Positions 14,151 to 22,122 are shown, numbered from the stretch's first letter. The stretch: DNA of 23,776 nucleotides from Cyanobacteria bacterium UBA9971 (GCA_003499955.1 DNRP01000154.1:18089-41864); one strand, 5' to 3'. The notes: generated by a model not told the origin, from the sequence alone. Numbers and translations: made by a program.

Positions 14151-14927
14151 TTAAAATAATTTTTTTTGCTCGCAAAGGACTTTGTTGAGGAAAGTTTTTC
14201 TGTGGCACTTGCATGCCCCATGCGTCAATATGGCTTCTCGATGCTCTTGTGTACCGTAACCTTTGTTTTTATGCCAGCCGTATTGCGGAAAATTCTCTGC
14301 CAAACCTTGCATTAACTCATCCCTATGAACTTTTGCCAGAATACTTGCCGCAGCAATCGATGCTGAAAGCGTATCTCCTTTTTTTACCGCTTTTTGTTTG
14401 TAATTGTATTGCGGAATAACAAAATTCCCGTCCACGAGGATGATTAAGTTACTATGTATCTCTTTGTCATCCTGAGCAGTGCGAAGGATCTGTCCATTTG
14501 GGCTATTAGGTTTAAAATCTAAGTTGGACAGATTCTTCGGGCTAAAGCCCTCAGAATGACATGATAAGTTTAATTGACCTATCAACTCTTCGCAGGATTT
14601 TCTCATAGCGAGCAATGACGCCTGAAGAATATTTATTTTATCAATCTCTTCAACGCTGCATTCCTGAATACTATATTTGGCGACGGATTTTATGCTTTCA
14701 GAAAGTTCTTTTCTAAGCTTTGGGTTGGAAGAGAACTTTTTTGAATCATCAATAAATTTGACAACTTCGCAAACTTCTTGATTAAGCTCGGGAAAGTAAA
14801 CAGCTCCAGCGACTACAGGTCCTGCAAGAGGTCCGCGTCCCGCTTCATCGGTTCCGATAACTATAGAACCGTGCTTGCAGTCAAAAGCTACAAGTTCCTC
14901 AATTTTCGATTGGCGGAGTATCTTCAA
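14151..14927 (-). CDS. rnhB: Ribonuclease HII, with an in-frame repeat insertion
   Basis: RNase HII cleaves RNA in RNA-DNA hybrids and at single misincorporated ribonucleotides. The catalytic opening GTDEAGRGPLAGP (D27, E28) is intact. VDGN, KGD, SIAAASILAKVHRD (with the catalytic Asp) and GWHKNKGYGTQEH follow in the normal order. The only start that keeps the catalytic Asp is TTG 14927, with AGGA about 10 nt upstream; it overlaps the end of ylqF by 29 nt, indicating coupled translation. At 258 aa it is longer than usual because residues ~123-154 come from a palindromic repeat (14466-14560) placed between the helix LLAMRKSCEEL and the VDGN strand. All catalytic motifs survive. Confidence 0.95.
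   Translation of the reverse strand: MKILRQSKIEELVAFDCKHGSIVIGTDEAGRGPLAGPVVAGAVYFPELNQEVCEVVKFIDDSKKFSSNPKLRKELSESIKSVAKYSIQECSVEEIDKINILQASLLAMRKSCEELIGQLNLSCHSEGFSPKNLSNLDFKPNSPNGQILRTAQDDKEIHSNLIILVDGNFVIPQYNYKQKAVKKGDTLSASIAAASILAKVHRDELMQGLAENFPQYGWHKNKGYGTQEHREAILTHGACKCHRKTFLNKVLCEQKKLF
14466..14560 (-). repeat. Palindromic repeat (GGACAGATTCTTC family) inserted in frame in rnhB
   Basis: It starts GTCATCCTGAGCAG and ends CCCTCAGAATGAC; the halves are complementary (GATCTGTCC against GGACAGATTC). Positions 14526-14561 are identical over 36 nt to 15878-15913, upstream of ylqF. It is open in the rnhB frame and encodes a peptide beginning CHSEGFSPKNLS. Confidence 0.88.
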
Positions 14928-15750
14928 GCGTGATTCTTCCTATTCTTCCCTGCCGAAAATCAGTCAAAACAAGCGACGCGCACCTGTCTACATCAGGCTT
15001 TCCCGCTGTTACAAGTAGGTTTCGGGCAATTGCAACTTCTTCAATAGTCGGGATTGTTTCGCATTTAAGTCTGTAATAATCGCAAAAAAACTGTGGGTAT
15101 CTTTCATAAACTAAAGATATAAAAGTATTTGCAACTTCAATTTTGTCATAAGACGCTTCACCGACAGAATTAACCATCGCAAGTTTAAAAGCGCGCTCTT
15201 GAGTATCAAGTTTCATTGGAATAATCCCCGGAGTATCCATTAATTCAAGTTTCGGATTGATTCTCACCCATTGGGCAGCCCTTGTAATTCCTGCCTTTGC
15301 TCCCACTTTGACTTTGGCGGTTTTAATTAATTTATTTATTATGCTGGATTTTCCGACATTTGGCATGCCAACGACCATAGCCCTTATAGGGCGCGGTAGT
15401 CTACCTTTGGCGACTAATTTTTCTATCTCGGGTCGTCCGAGTTCGATAGCGTCCTTTATTACGGAAGAAATATCTTTTCCCGAAGTCGCGCTGGTCATAA
15501 TGACCTTTTGACCGGTTTTTTCCTCGAGATATTTCATCCATTTGGAGTTACTGTCGGGATCAGAAACATCGGACTTGTTTAAAAGCATTAATCTTGGTTT
15601 GTTGCCAAGCAGTTTGTCCAAATTATCATACAGGCTGCTTGCGGGTATCCGTGCATCAAGAACTTCAAAAACAACGTCAACAAGCTTGACTTGCTCTTTT
15701 AATTTTCTTTCTGCTTTTGCGATATGCCCTGGATACCAATTTATAGCCAT
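14899..15750 (-). CDS. rbgA: Ribosome biogenesis GTPase A (YlqF/RbgA)
   Basis: A circularly permuted GTPase that acts late in 50S subunit maturation. The G motifs appear in permuted order: NKSD (G4) first, then the P-loop GMPNVGKSS (G1), then DTPG (G3). The N-terminal NWYPGHIAKAERKL is the YlqF hallmark, and the C-terminal RNA-binding region follows. At 283 aa it has standard length. It starts at ATG 15750 with AAAGGT upstream. It follows rplS and overlaps rnhB, the same order as rplS-rbgA-rnhB in Bacillus subtilis. A composite palindromic repeat separates it from rplS. Confidence 0.96.
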   Translation of the reverse strand: MAINWYPGHIAKAERKLKEQVKLVDVVFEVLDARIPASSLYDNLDKLLGNKPRLMLLNKSDVSDPDSNSKWMKYLEEKTGQKVIMTSATSGKDISSVIKDAIELGRPEIEKLVAKGRLPRPIRAMVVGMPNVGKSSIINKLIKTAKVKVGAKAGITRAAQWVRINPKLELMDTPGIIPMKLDTQERAFKLAMVNSVGEASYDKIEVANTFISLVYERYPQFFCDYYRLKCETIPTIEEVAIARNLLVTAGKPDVDRCASLVLTDFRQGRIGRITLEDTPPIEN

Positions 15751-15782
15751 TTTTGAAATACCTTTTTAAATAAGTTTTTTGT

Positions 15783-15962
15783 TTAATTAAACCGAGTCGC
15801 CAAATAATTTTTAAATTGTCATGTTGAGCAAAGCGAAACATCTGTCCCTTTTGGGTTTTAGGCTTCAATCCTTTTTTGGACAGATTCTTCGGGCTAAAGC
15901 CCTCAGAATGACAATCCAATATTGATATGTGTTTTGACTAATTGGTGACTCGGGTTAATTAA
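15783..15962. repeat. Composite palindromic repeat with outer inverted arms, between rplS and ylqF
   Basis: Outer arms 15783-15808 and 15937-15962 match in inverted orientation at 22 of 26 positions (TTAATTAA-CCGAGTC-CCAA). The core 15818-15912 is a second palindrome, GTCATGTTGAGC...CAGAATGAC, whose right half is identical to that inside rnhB. The arms resemble those at 66-87 and 257-278, though the core there is a different repeat type. A chance reading frame runs through it toward ylqF but has no support as a gene. Confidence 0.85.
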
Positions 15963-15965
15963 TAT

Positions 15966-15993
15966 AAAGAGGAGGAACTAAGCCCTCCTCTTT
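15966..15993 (-). terminator. Probable terminator after rplS
   Basis: AAAGAGGAGG (15966-15975) pairs perfectly with CCTCCTCTTT (15984-15993) around an 8-nt loop. On the minus strand it ends CTTTATATT, giving a modest T-rich tail. It lies about 30 nt beyond the rplS stop and abuts the composite repeat, so rplS may be partly uncoupled from ylqF. Confidence 0.6.
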
Positions 15994-16024
15994 TGTATAA
16001 CTTTTAAACCATTTGTTTTTCAGC

Positions 16025-16375
16025 TTATCTGGTTGTTTTTTCTTTAATACGAGTAGCTTTACCGGTTCTTTCTCTGAGGTAGTAAAGTTTTGCTCTTCTG
16101 ACAAGACCGCTTCTAAGAACTTTAATTTGTTCAACTCTTGGAGAGTTTACCGGAAAAACTCTTTCCACTCCAACACCTTGAAAAACTCTTCTTACAGTGA
16201 TTGTTTGACCTGCACCGCTTCCGCGTTTTTTAATGATTACGCCTTCAAAAGCCTGTGTTCTTTCTTTCGCGCCTTCTTTAATTCTTACGAAAACTTTTAC
16301 GGTGTCGCCGGGATTTAATCTTGGCAAATCTGTTCTTACATTTTCTTGTCTTAATTCTTCAATGATGGAGTTCAT
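16025..16375 (-). CDS. rplS: 50S ribosomal protein L19
   Basis: It sits at the 30S-50S interface. The product is 116 aa, the family norm, with [20 protein letters not shown] and the [15 protein letters not shown] stretch characteristic of L19. ATG 16375 is chosen because AAGGAAAAG lies just upstream and the protein then opens [11 protein letters not shown] as in other L19s. The open frame continues 29 codons further upstream, but that part is AT-rich, lies across the promoter and does not look like protein. It is first in the rplS-ylqF-rnhB group. Confidence 0.97.
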   Translation of the reverse strand: MNSIIEELRQENVRTDLPRLNPGDTVKVFVRIKEGAKERTQAFEGVIIKKRGSGAGQTITVRRVFQGVGVERVFPVNSPRVEQIKVLRSGLVRRAKLYYLRERTGKATRIKEKTTR

Positions 16376-16441
16376 CGTTCTTTTCCTTATATTATTTACA
16401 AAATTAACATCTATATTTACGTATATATTTACGTAATGTAG

Positions 16442-16470
16442 ATAATATTTTAAACAAAGCATTTATTCAA
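16442..16470 (-). promoter_or_regulatory. Probable promoter of rplS
   Basis: On the minus strand TTGAAT (16470-16465) and TATTAT (16447-16442) are separated by exactly 17 nt, a good vegetative-type promoter. The start would be near 16435, giving a leader of about 60 nt. That leader contains a tandem repeat of about 12 nt built on ATATTTACGTA (16411-16436). Confidence 0.5.
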
Positions 16471-16478
16471 GAGTTTTT

Positions 16479-17489
16479 TTACTTAATTTCAATTTCTCTT
16501 AAAATTTTTGCGTTTTCTTCGGGCGTAGAAATGTTTATAAAAATCCCCGTTCCAAGCTCAAAACCCGCAGGAGTTGTCGTTCTGGGAATTATTTCAACAT
16601 GCCAGTGATAATAATTTTCTGTATTTTCATAAGCAGGCGAAGTATGAATAAAATAGTTGTATGGAGCATTGTCAAGACCTTCATGCAGCTTGTATAAAAC
16701 AACTTTCCAGATTTCAGCAAGATTTTTTATTTGTGAATCTGTCAATTTTTCAAAAGAATCGCTGTGAAACTTAGGCAGAATCCATGTTTCAAAAGGAGCT
16801 TTTGCCGCATAAGGCATAAAGGAGATAAATTTGTCATTTTCAAAGACGATTCTAGATTTTTCTTTTAGTTCCAAAGCAATCATATCGCAGTAAATACAGG
16901 TGTTTTTTTCTTTATAATGGTTTTTAGACAATAAAAGTTCCTGTTCAAGCAGAGGAGGAAGTATCGGAAGCCCTATAATTTGGCTGTGCGAATGAGAAAT
17001 GCTCGCTCCCGCGCTTTTGCCTTGATTTTTAAATATGAGAACAGATTTAATATGTTTTTCGTTTGAAATAGCAATATATCTTTCTTTATAAGAATTAAGC
17101 ACAAGTTCAAGCTGTTTTAAGCTGTAATGAGCCATATTTTTAGAATGGTGAGGCGTTTCTATAATGACTTCCGACTTGCCTTCCGCGTAAGAATAAACTT
17201 CCATAGAGTTGTTACAGCTTACGGAAAAGTGTTTTTCCATATCCACAGCGGGAAATTTGTTTGAAATTACTCGTAATTCCCAGCCCGGAGAGTTTGGTAA
17301 AGCCTCTTGTCTTCCGTAAACAAGCACTTCAGGAGGAGTGATTTGTTCATTTCCATAACAAAAATGGCATTCAATATGATGTTCTACATGGGGATGATAG
17401 TGAGGCAAATGACTTTCAGGTCTGTGCGCTCTTTCGGGAGCTAAAATTACCCATTTCCCCGTTAAAGGATTTTTTCTCATTTGAGGCAT
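16479..17489 (-). CDS. galT: Galactose-1-phosphate uridylyltransferase family protein
   Basis: A HIT-superfamily nucleotidyltransferase, probably moving UMP (or another nucleotide) between a sugar phosphate and a nucleotide sugar. The N-terminal NPLTGKWVILAPERAHRP, the C-x-x-C zinc pair (C41, C44), the active-site HSHSQ (H166-Q170, second His the likely nucleophile) and YHWHVEIIPR near the C-terminus all fit. The usual HPHxQ has Ser for Pro here, so another substrate, such as ADP-glucose in the phosphorylase branch, is possible. At 336 aa it has normal length. It begins 24 nt after the TPR-HELGH gene, at the end of the transporter operon. No galK or galE is nearby. Confidence 0.85.
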   Translation of the reverse strand: MPQMRKNPLTGKWVILAPERAHRPESHLPHYHPHVEHHIECHFCYGNEQITPPEVLVYGRQEALPNSPGWELRVISNKFPAVDMEKHFSVSCNNSMEVYSYAEGKSEVIIETPHHSKNMAHYSLKQLELVLNSYKERYIAISNEKHIKSVLIFKNQGKSAGASISHSHSQIIGLPILPPLLEQELLLSKNHYKEKNTCIYCDMIALELKEKSRIVFENDKFISFMPYAAKAPFETWILPKFHSDSFEKLTDSQIKNLAEIWKVVLYKLHEGLDNAPYNYFIHTSPAYENTENYYHWHVEIIPRTTTPAGFELGTGIFINISTPEENAKILREIEIK

Positions 17490-17513
17490 TAGTTATTCTT
17501 TCTCTTGAAAAGC

Positions 17514-18893
17514 CTACTGCTGAAGTTTGTACAAATCAGCGTAAGTGTCATAATTATAAAGATTTACTCCGATTTTGGAAATTGTATTTTTATAATTATT
17601 ATACAGCGGTAAATTTCTATGTTCATCGCTCATCAGTGCTTTATATGTATTTTTAGCCGTTTGAATACTCTCCGCTGTTGTAAGGGGTCTTCCCATAAAT
17701 ATTTTTGAAGCGGAATTATAACCAATCATAGAAACAGTAACTTCTTCTTCAAGAGAATTTTTGTGTTTGTCTTCTATTAAAGATGAAACTGCATGTCCCA
17801 GCTCATGCATTACTGTCATAAGCGCATACATATTATCATGATAGGAAGACTTAGGATTCTTGTACTTTTGAATAATATCTTCGCCCAGATTTACAGTTAT
17901 TTTCTTTTCTTTTTTTACATCTGTGTGAAATAACGCATTTGATAAAGCAAGCGGAGCCGCTATCACCAAAGGCATTGGTACCATGCCAAGATACCCGAGA
18001 GGAGTTATTTTAGACGATTCTTCTATATAAGCATTTGTTTGATCTTTACCGCCAAAAGTTATTTGTATAGGGATTTTTCGCTCGATGACTTTGTTTAAAA
18101 GTATTCTCCCGTCGTCGTCATTCCATAATAAATCAAGCATTTCATAAACTTTATCAAAATTATCACTGTATTTCAGGACGGAATTGGTTCTTACAAGGTT
18201 ATAAAGGACAGGAGGGGCTTTAATAACAGGATTAAGAGAGGTTATAGCGCTTTTGAATTGACATTCTCTTAATTCTTGCAAAACATAAGGTAAATTTTCA
18301 TTTTCTTGGGTATTGTTTACTGATAAAGCTTTTTCGTAATAAAAAATCGCTTTATTAAGACCTCCTGATTTTTTGCAAATATCACCCATCGCGCAATATG
18401 TATCAAATTTGTTGGAGGTAAAAGGAATAGATTTTTCATAATTTTTTAAACTCAGCTCTTTATTTCCGGCTTTAGAATAGAGATAACCCAGATGATAATA
18501 AACATCTTTATCTGACGGAGTTAATTTTGCGTAATTTTCAAGGGTTTTAGCCGCTTCAGAATATTTTTGTTTTTTTTCATAGATGCCGCTTAGATTTGAA
18601 TAAGCAAAAGCATTGGAAGGCTCTAACTGGATTGCTTTTTTGTAATTTAATTCAGCATTGTTTAAATCATTTGTTTTCGAATATGCAACCCCGAGATTAT
18701 TATAAATATCAGCGTCATTGGAATAAAACCGCAGCGCGTTTTTATAATTTTGAATAGCTGCCTGATAATTTCCGCTATTTAAGGCTTTATAGGCTTTTTG
18801 AATATAGCTGTTATATTGTTGGGGATTTGCTAAAGCATCTGAATTAAAAGCAAAAAACATCAAAAAAAATATTAAAAGTTTTATTTTGTTCAT
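17514..18893 (-). CDS. Secreted TPR protein with a C-terminal HELGH metallopeptidase-like domain (459 aa)
   Basis: I do not recognise a named family. A signal peptide is clear (MNKIKLLIFFLMFFAF, cleavage likely after DALA at ~22). Residues ~26-215 form about five TPR units (ADIYNNLGVAYSKTNDLNNA, AFAYSNLSGIYEKKQKYSEA and so on). A spacer of ~100 residues includes a hydrophobic stretch (LGMVPMPLVIAAPLALSNAL, ~300-320). Then MHELGHAVSS carries HExxH (H363, E364, H367), with E382-E384 as possible third zinc ligands. This suggests a zinc-dependent peptidase tethered to a TPR scaffold outside the cytoplasm; activity is inferred. Its ATG lies 1 nt after the stop of the second permease, so translation is coupled to the transporter. 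Confidence 0.85.
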   Translation of the reverse strand: MNKIKLLIFFLMFFAFNSDALANPQQYNSYIQKAYKALNSGNYQAAIQNYKNALRFYSNDADIYNNLGVAYSKTNDLNNAELNYKKAIQLEPSNAFAYSNLSGIYEKKQKYSEAAKTLENYAKLTPSDKDVYYHLGYLYSKAGNKELSLKNYEKSIPFTSNKFDTYCAMGDICKKSGGLNKAIFYYEKALSVNNTQENENLPYVLQELRECQFKSAITSLNPVIKAPPVLYNLVRTNSVLKYSDNFDKVYEMLDLLWNDDDGRILLNKVIERKIPIQITFGGKDQTNAYIEESSKITPLGYLGMVPMPLVIAAPLALSNALFHTDVKKEKKITVNLGEDIIQKYKNPKSSYHDNMYALMTVMHELGHAVSSLIEDKHKNSLEEEVTVSMIGYNSASKIFMGRPLTTAESIQTAKNTYKALMSDEHRNLPLYNNYKNTISKIGVNLYNYDTYADLYKLQQ

Positions 18894-18894
18894 T

Positions 18895-19584
18895 TTATTG
18901 ATTTGCTCCGATAGGTTCTCTGTGTTCTGTACACATATAAGGCTTTGTTTCCCAGATTGCGCTGAGTTTGGAAAGCCCGAAACAAATTACGAAGTATATA
19001 AACGCAATAAAAATAAGTATTTCGGTTTCATGATAGGTTCTTTCGTAAATGATTTCGCCTGATCGGGTGAGTTCTATCAAGCCTATTGTTGAAGCCAGAG
19101 AGGTATCTTTTATCAGGGAAATAAACTGGCTTACCAGAGCGGGGGTCATTCTGCTTACAGCCAGCGGTAAAATTATATAAGAAAGACGCTGCATTCTGTT
19201 TAGCCCCAAGCTTTTCGCGGCATCAATATGACCTCTTTCAACCGAATTTAGCCCGCTTCTTATAATTTCCGCAATATAAGCGGAAGTAAAGATTATAAAC
19301 GCGACACATGACGAATAAAAAAATGAAGAAGACTCTCCTGTAAGATAAGGAAGCGCTCCAAAATGAATAAACACAATAAATAAAATCAAAGGAATACTTC
19401 TTACTGACTCTATATAAGCAACAGCAAGCCAACTTATTAAAAATATTTTTGAATACCTTAATACACCTAAAATTATTCCGATTAATAGACTTCCGCTTAC
19501 TGAAACCAGTGCTAATTTAAGAGTTATAAAAAGCCCTTTCATTAAAAAATCATAGTTTTCAGCGATATCAATCCAGTGCATCAT
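18895..19584 (-). CDS. Polar amino-acid ABC transporter permease (second permease)
   Basis: This inner-membrane permease belongs to the HisM/GlnP family (229 aa). It has several membrane helices and the cytoplasmic EAA loop contacting the ATPase (AAKSLGLNRMQRLSYIILPLA). It opens MMHWIDIAENYDFLMKGLFITLKLAL, typical for this family. It overlaps the first permease by 4 nt (ATGA), so the pair is translationally coupled and likely forms a heterodimer. The stop codon lies 1 nt before the TPR-HELGH gene. Confidence 0.93.
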   Translation of the reverse strand: MMHWIDIAENYDFLMKGLFITLKLALVSVSGSLLIGIILGVLRYSKIFLISWLAVAYIESVRSIPLILFIVFIHFGALPYLTGESSSFFYSSCVAFIIFTSAYIAEIIRSGLNSVERGHIDAAKSLGLNRMQRLSYIILPLAVSRMTPALVSQFISLIKDTSLASTIGLIELTRSGEIIYERTYHETEILIFIAFIYFVICFGLSKLSAIWETKPYMCTEHREPIGANQ

Positions 19585-20255
19585 GCTTTTACCGACCTTC
19601 CCTGAATTTTAAACTGATTTTCAAAGATGTTAGTAAGTAAAGCAACAGTTCCTGTTAGCATCATGTAAATCAATGCGCCTGTTATAAAGAATTCAAAGAA
19701 CCTGAAATCATCAACCGCGCCTTTATAAACCCTATAAAATAGATCTGTTACTGATATAAAGCTTACCAGCGAGGAGTTTTTTATGGCGTTTATGAACTGG
19801 CTTCCAAGAGGAGGGATTATAATTCTTATTGCCTGCGGGAATATTACAAGTCTGAATGTTTGGAATTTGCTTAATCCAAGACTGATAGAAGCCTGATACT
19901 GTTCAGAAGCTACTGAATTTATGCCGGCTCTTAATACCTCTGATATAAAAGCTCCGGTATAAAGACTTAAAGCTAATATTCCGCAGCCTATAGGCGGTAA
20001 CATTAAGCCGATAGCAGGTAACGATTTGTATATAAAGTACAACTGAATTAGCAAAGGAGTATTTCTTATTATTTCAACATAAGATACAGCAATGAATTTA
20101 AGAGGTTTTGACCCCATTGTTCTAAAAAAAACAGTAATTAAGCCTATTAAAAAAGCGCAAATAGAACTTATAACAGAAATAAAAAGGGTTATTTTTATTC
20201 CCTCTATAAGAAACGGGATTGATTCCAGGATTACTGAAGTGTCAAAGTTATACAT
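19581..20255 (-). CDS. Polar amino-acid ABC transporter permease (first permease)
   Basis: A 224-aa inner-membrane protein of the same family, with the conserved SYVEIIRNTPLLIQLYFIY segment and the EAA loop (SLGLSKFQTFRLVIFPQAIR). It starts about 20 nt after the binding-protein stop and overlaps the second permease by 4 nt. Together with the other permease it would form the membrane channel of an importer of the glutamine/glutamate/histidine type; the exact amino acid cannot be read from the sequence. Confidence 0.93.
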   Translation of the reverse strand: MYNFDTSVILESIPFLIEGIKITLFISVISSICAFLIGLITVFFRTMGSKPLKFIAVSYVEIIRNTPLLIQLYFIYKSLPAIGLMLPPIGCGILALSLYTGAFISEVLRAGINSVASEQYQASISLGLSKFQTFRLVIFPQAIRIIIPPLGSQFINAIKNSSLVSFISVTDLFYRVYKGAVDDFRFFEFFITGALIYMMLTGTVALLTNIFENQFKIQGRSVKA

Positions 20256-20275
20256 AGATAGCGTCCTGTAGCTTT

Positions 20276-21094
20276 TTAATGACTTTTTTTAGGTTGATTA
20301 AAAAAATCCACCATCCATTTACGTTGAATTCTTTTTAACGTGCCGTCTTGCATAATTTGTTCAAGTGCAAAATCTACAGTTTCTTGGAATGATTGTGTAT
20401 TTACACCTTTTTTGAAGCCTATGCCGTAAGGTTCGCGGGTTAATCTCTCTTTTAATATTATAAAGTTAGGGTCTTCAGACAAAAAACCGTAAATAATAGT
20501 GTCGTCGGTGGTAAGAGCATCTCCGCGACCGGATTTTAACGCAAAGAAAGCGTCTGTATAAGTTCTGAATCCCAAAATTTTCACGTCGGGAACCAGTTGT
20601 TTTATGTTAATTTCACTTGTTGAGCCGAGTACAACGATTATGCATTTACCGGAAAGGTCTTTTAGTTTTTTGATAGAACTGTTTTTAGGAACCATTATTG
20701 CTTGTCCCGCAATATAATAAGGTCTGCTAAAATCTATAATCCTTTGTCTTTTTGGTGTTATCGTCATTGTTGCAGCAACTAAGTCAACAGTTCCTGAAGT
20801 TAACGAAAAAATTCTATTGGAAGAGGTTACTTGTTGGAATTCAACGGCATTTTCGTCACCAATCACTCTTTTTGCAATTTCTCTGCCTAAATCAATATCG
20901 TATCCTTTAAGTTGTTGGTCTTTGTCTATAAAACCAAACGGTTTTGTGTCATATTTGACACCTATAATGATTTTGCCTCTTTCTTGTGCTGTTTTAAGTA
21001 AATCCTGATTGGCTTTTTTCTTGATACAGCCTGCCAATCCCAGCATTATAAAGAAACAAAAGAATATGAACAGTGTTTTTCTTAGTATTTTCAA
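20276..21094 (-). CDS. Polar amino-acid ABC transporter substrate-binding lipoprotein
   Basis: A lipoprotein signal peptide ends in the lipobox LAGC, with Cys23 as the lipidated residue, so the protein is membrane-anchored on the outer face of the cytoplasmic membrane. The mature part is a family 3 solute-binding protein: GKIIIGVKYDTKPFGF near the start, LKGYDIDLGREIAKR, then VDLVAATMTITPKRQRIIDFS, which holds the conserved Arg that binds the amino-acid carboxylate. 272 aa is standard. It sits between the ATPase and the permeases and is likely specific for glutamate, glutamine or a related polar amino acid. Confidence 0.95.
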   Translation of the reverse strand: MKILRKTLFIFFCFFIMLGLAGCIKKKANQDLLKTAQERGKIIIGVKYDTKPFGFIDKDQQLKGYDIDLGREIAKRVIGDENAVEFQQVTSSNRIFSLTSGTVDLVAATMTITPKRQRIIDFSRPYYIAGQAIMVPKNSSIKKLKDLSGKCIIVVLGSTSEINIKQLVPDVKILGFRTYTDAFFALKSGRGDALTTDDTIIYGFLSEDPNFIILKERLTREPYGIGFKKGVNTQSFQETVDFALEQIMQDGTLKRIQRKWMVDFFNQPKKSH

Positions 21095-21118
21095 TTATTA
21101 TCTCCTAAAATATTTTGT

Positions 21119-21871
21119 TTAGACAAGTTCTTTTTTAAATGCGCTTTTTAAAAATTCTCTGGTTATGTTGCTTTGAGGGTTGTCGAATATTTTATCAGCC
21201 GAACCTTCTTCTATAATTTGTCCTCTATCGAGAAAAATAATTCTGTTTGCCACTTCTCTTGCAAAATTCATTTCATGAGTAACCACAACCATTGTCATTC
21301 CTTCTTTTGCAAGTGTTTTTATCGTGTCGAGAACTTCTTGAGTCATTTGAGGGTCAAGAGCGCTTGTAGGTTCATCAAAAAGCATGATTTTAGGCTGCAT
21401 TGCCAGACTTCTTGCGATGGCAACTCTTTGTGCCTGACCGCCTGAAAGCTGTTCAGGGTATTTATCAATTTTATCAAGCAGTCCGACTTTTTCCAGAAGA
21501 TGTAAAGCCTGTATTTTAGATTCATTTTCTTTTATTTTTCGGACTTTTATAGGAGCCAGAGTTACGTTTTCCATTACTGTTAAATGCGGAAATAAATTAA
21601 ATTGCTGAAAAACTATTCCTACTTCGGATCTAATCTTGTTTAAGTCAACGTCTTTTGCAGTAACATCAATTTGGTCAACAAATATTTTTCCTTTATTAAC
21701 AGGTACTAAGCCGTTAATGCACTTCAAAAAAGTGCTTTTACCGCACCCTGAAGGTCCGATTATCGCTACTATTTCTTCTTTGTCAATAGTAACATTGATA
21801 TTTTTTAATACGTTAAGTCCTTTGTATGATTTGCTTACGTTTTCAAACGTTATCATTTTTCTGACACTCAT
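21119..21871 (-). CDS. Polar amino-acid ABC transporter ATP-binding protein
   Basis: The nucleotide-binding subunit (250 aa, GlnQ/HisP type) carries Walker [10 protein letters not shown] (39-47), the Q-loop in [10 protein letters not shown], the ABC signature LSGGQAQR, Walker B IMLFDEP followed by TSALDPQ, and the switch His in [12 protein letters not shown]. It is the first gene of the transporter operon. The start may be ATG 21871 or ATG 21856 (MITFEN); neither has a clear Shine-Dalgarno, and I kept the first. It is followed after about 24 nt by the binding-protein gene. Confidence 0.95.
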   Translation of the reverse strand: MSVRKMITFENVSKSYKGLNVLKNINVTIDKEEIVAIIGPSGCGKSTFLKCINGLVPVNKGKIFVDQIDVTAKDVDLNKIRSEVGIVFQQFNLFPHLTVMENVTLAPIKVRKIKENESKIQALHLLEKVGLLDKIDKYPEQLSGGQAQRVAIARSLAMQPKIMLFDEPTSALDPQMTQEVLDTIKTLAKEGMTMVVVTHEMNFAREVANRIIFLDRGQIIEEGSADKIFDNPQSNITREFLKSAFKKELV

Positions 21872-21963
21872 TAATTAAATTTTTATTAAAACAATAAAGT
21901 AATAAAGTAATAAATTAGTTATTAACATTAGAGTTTTGGAGGTTTAAATTACTAAAATTGTTT

Positions 21964-21974
21964 TATATTCTATC
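21964..21974 (-). promoter_or_regulatory. Candidate extended -10 promoter of the ABC transporter operon
   Basis: On the minus strand TGATAGAAT gives an extended -10 (TAGAAT at 21972-21967) with only a weak AT-rich -35. The leader would be about 90 nt and includes a short tandem AAAGTAAT repeat near 21896-21911. No attenuator or riboswitch is recognisable. Confidence 0.4.
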
Positions 21975-22028
21975 ATAATACATCTTTGATTTTAAAGGAA
22001 TAAACTTTTTTTTGTATTTTTTATTGAC

Positions 22029-22034
22029 TATAAT
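22029..22034 (+). promoter_or_regulatory. Candidate -10 box (TATAAT) for ylqD-rimM-trmD
   Basis: A perfect TATAAT lies about 90 nt before ylqD, with a T-run in the -35 position. It faces away from the ABC transporter promoter, as expected in this divergent gap. Two further TATAAT-like sequences at 22071 and 22083 are alternatives. Confidence 0.35.
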
Positions 22035-22122
22035 AAATGAAGCGTTAAGAAACATGAATAAATTAAAACTTATAATTCAATATATAATTAATATTTTATC
22101 AGATACTAAACGGGGTAATAGT

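Noticed and set aside
15677..15919. Leftward 80-aa open frame overlapping the ylqF start
   Set aside because: Most of it is the translation of the palindromic repeat at 15818-15912, and its end runs out of frame into ylqF. No ribosome-binding site or recognisable protein; L19-ylqF spacing explains the gap.
66..15962. CRISPR array from the many repeats
   Set aside because: The repeats are dispersed, palindromic, of variable length and in both orientations; there is no regular repeat-spacer spacing and no cas gene.
16376..16462. 29-residue N-terminal extension of L19
   Set aside because: The added peptide is Asn/Ile/Tyr-rich from AT-rich leader DNA and crosses the -10 region; L19 proteins start at MNSI-like positions.
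21935..21950. GTTTTGGAGGTT near the ABC promoter resembling 11348-11359
   Set aside because: Only about 12 bases match and no inverted partner exists, so chance similarity in AT-rich DNA is enough.
22012..22122. 37-residue N-terminal extension of YlqD
   Set aside because: It reads through the divergent promoter region; ATG 22123 has an upstream GGGGT sequence and gives the normal family N-terminus.
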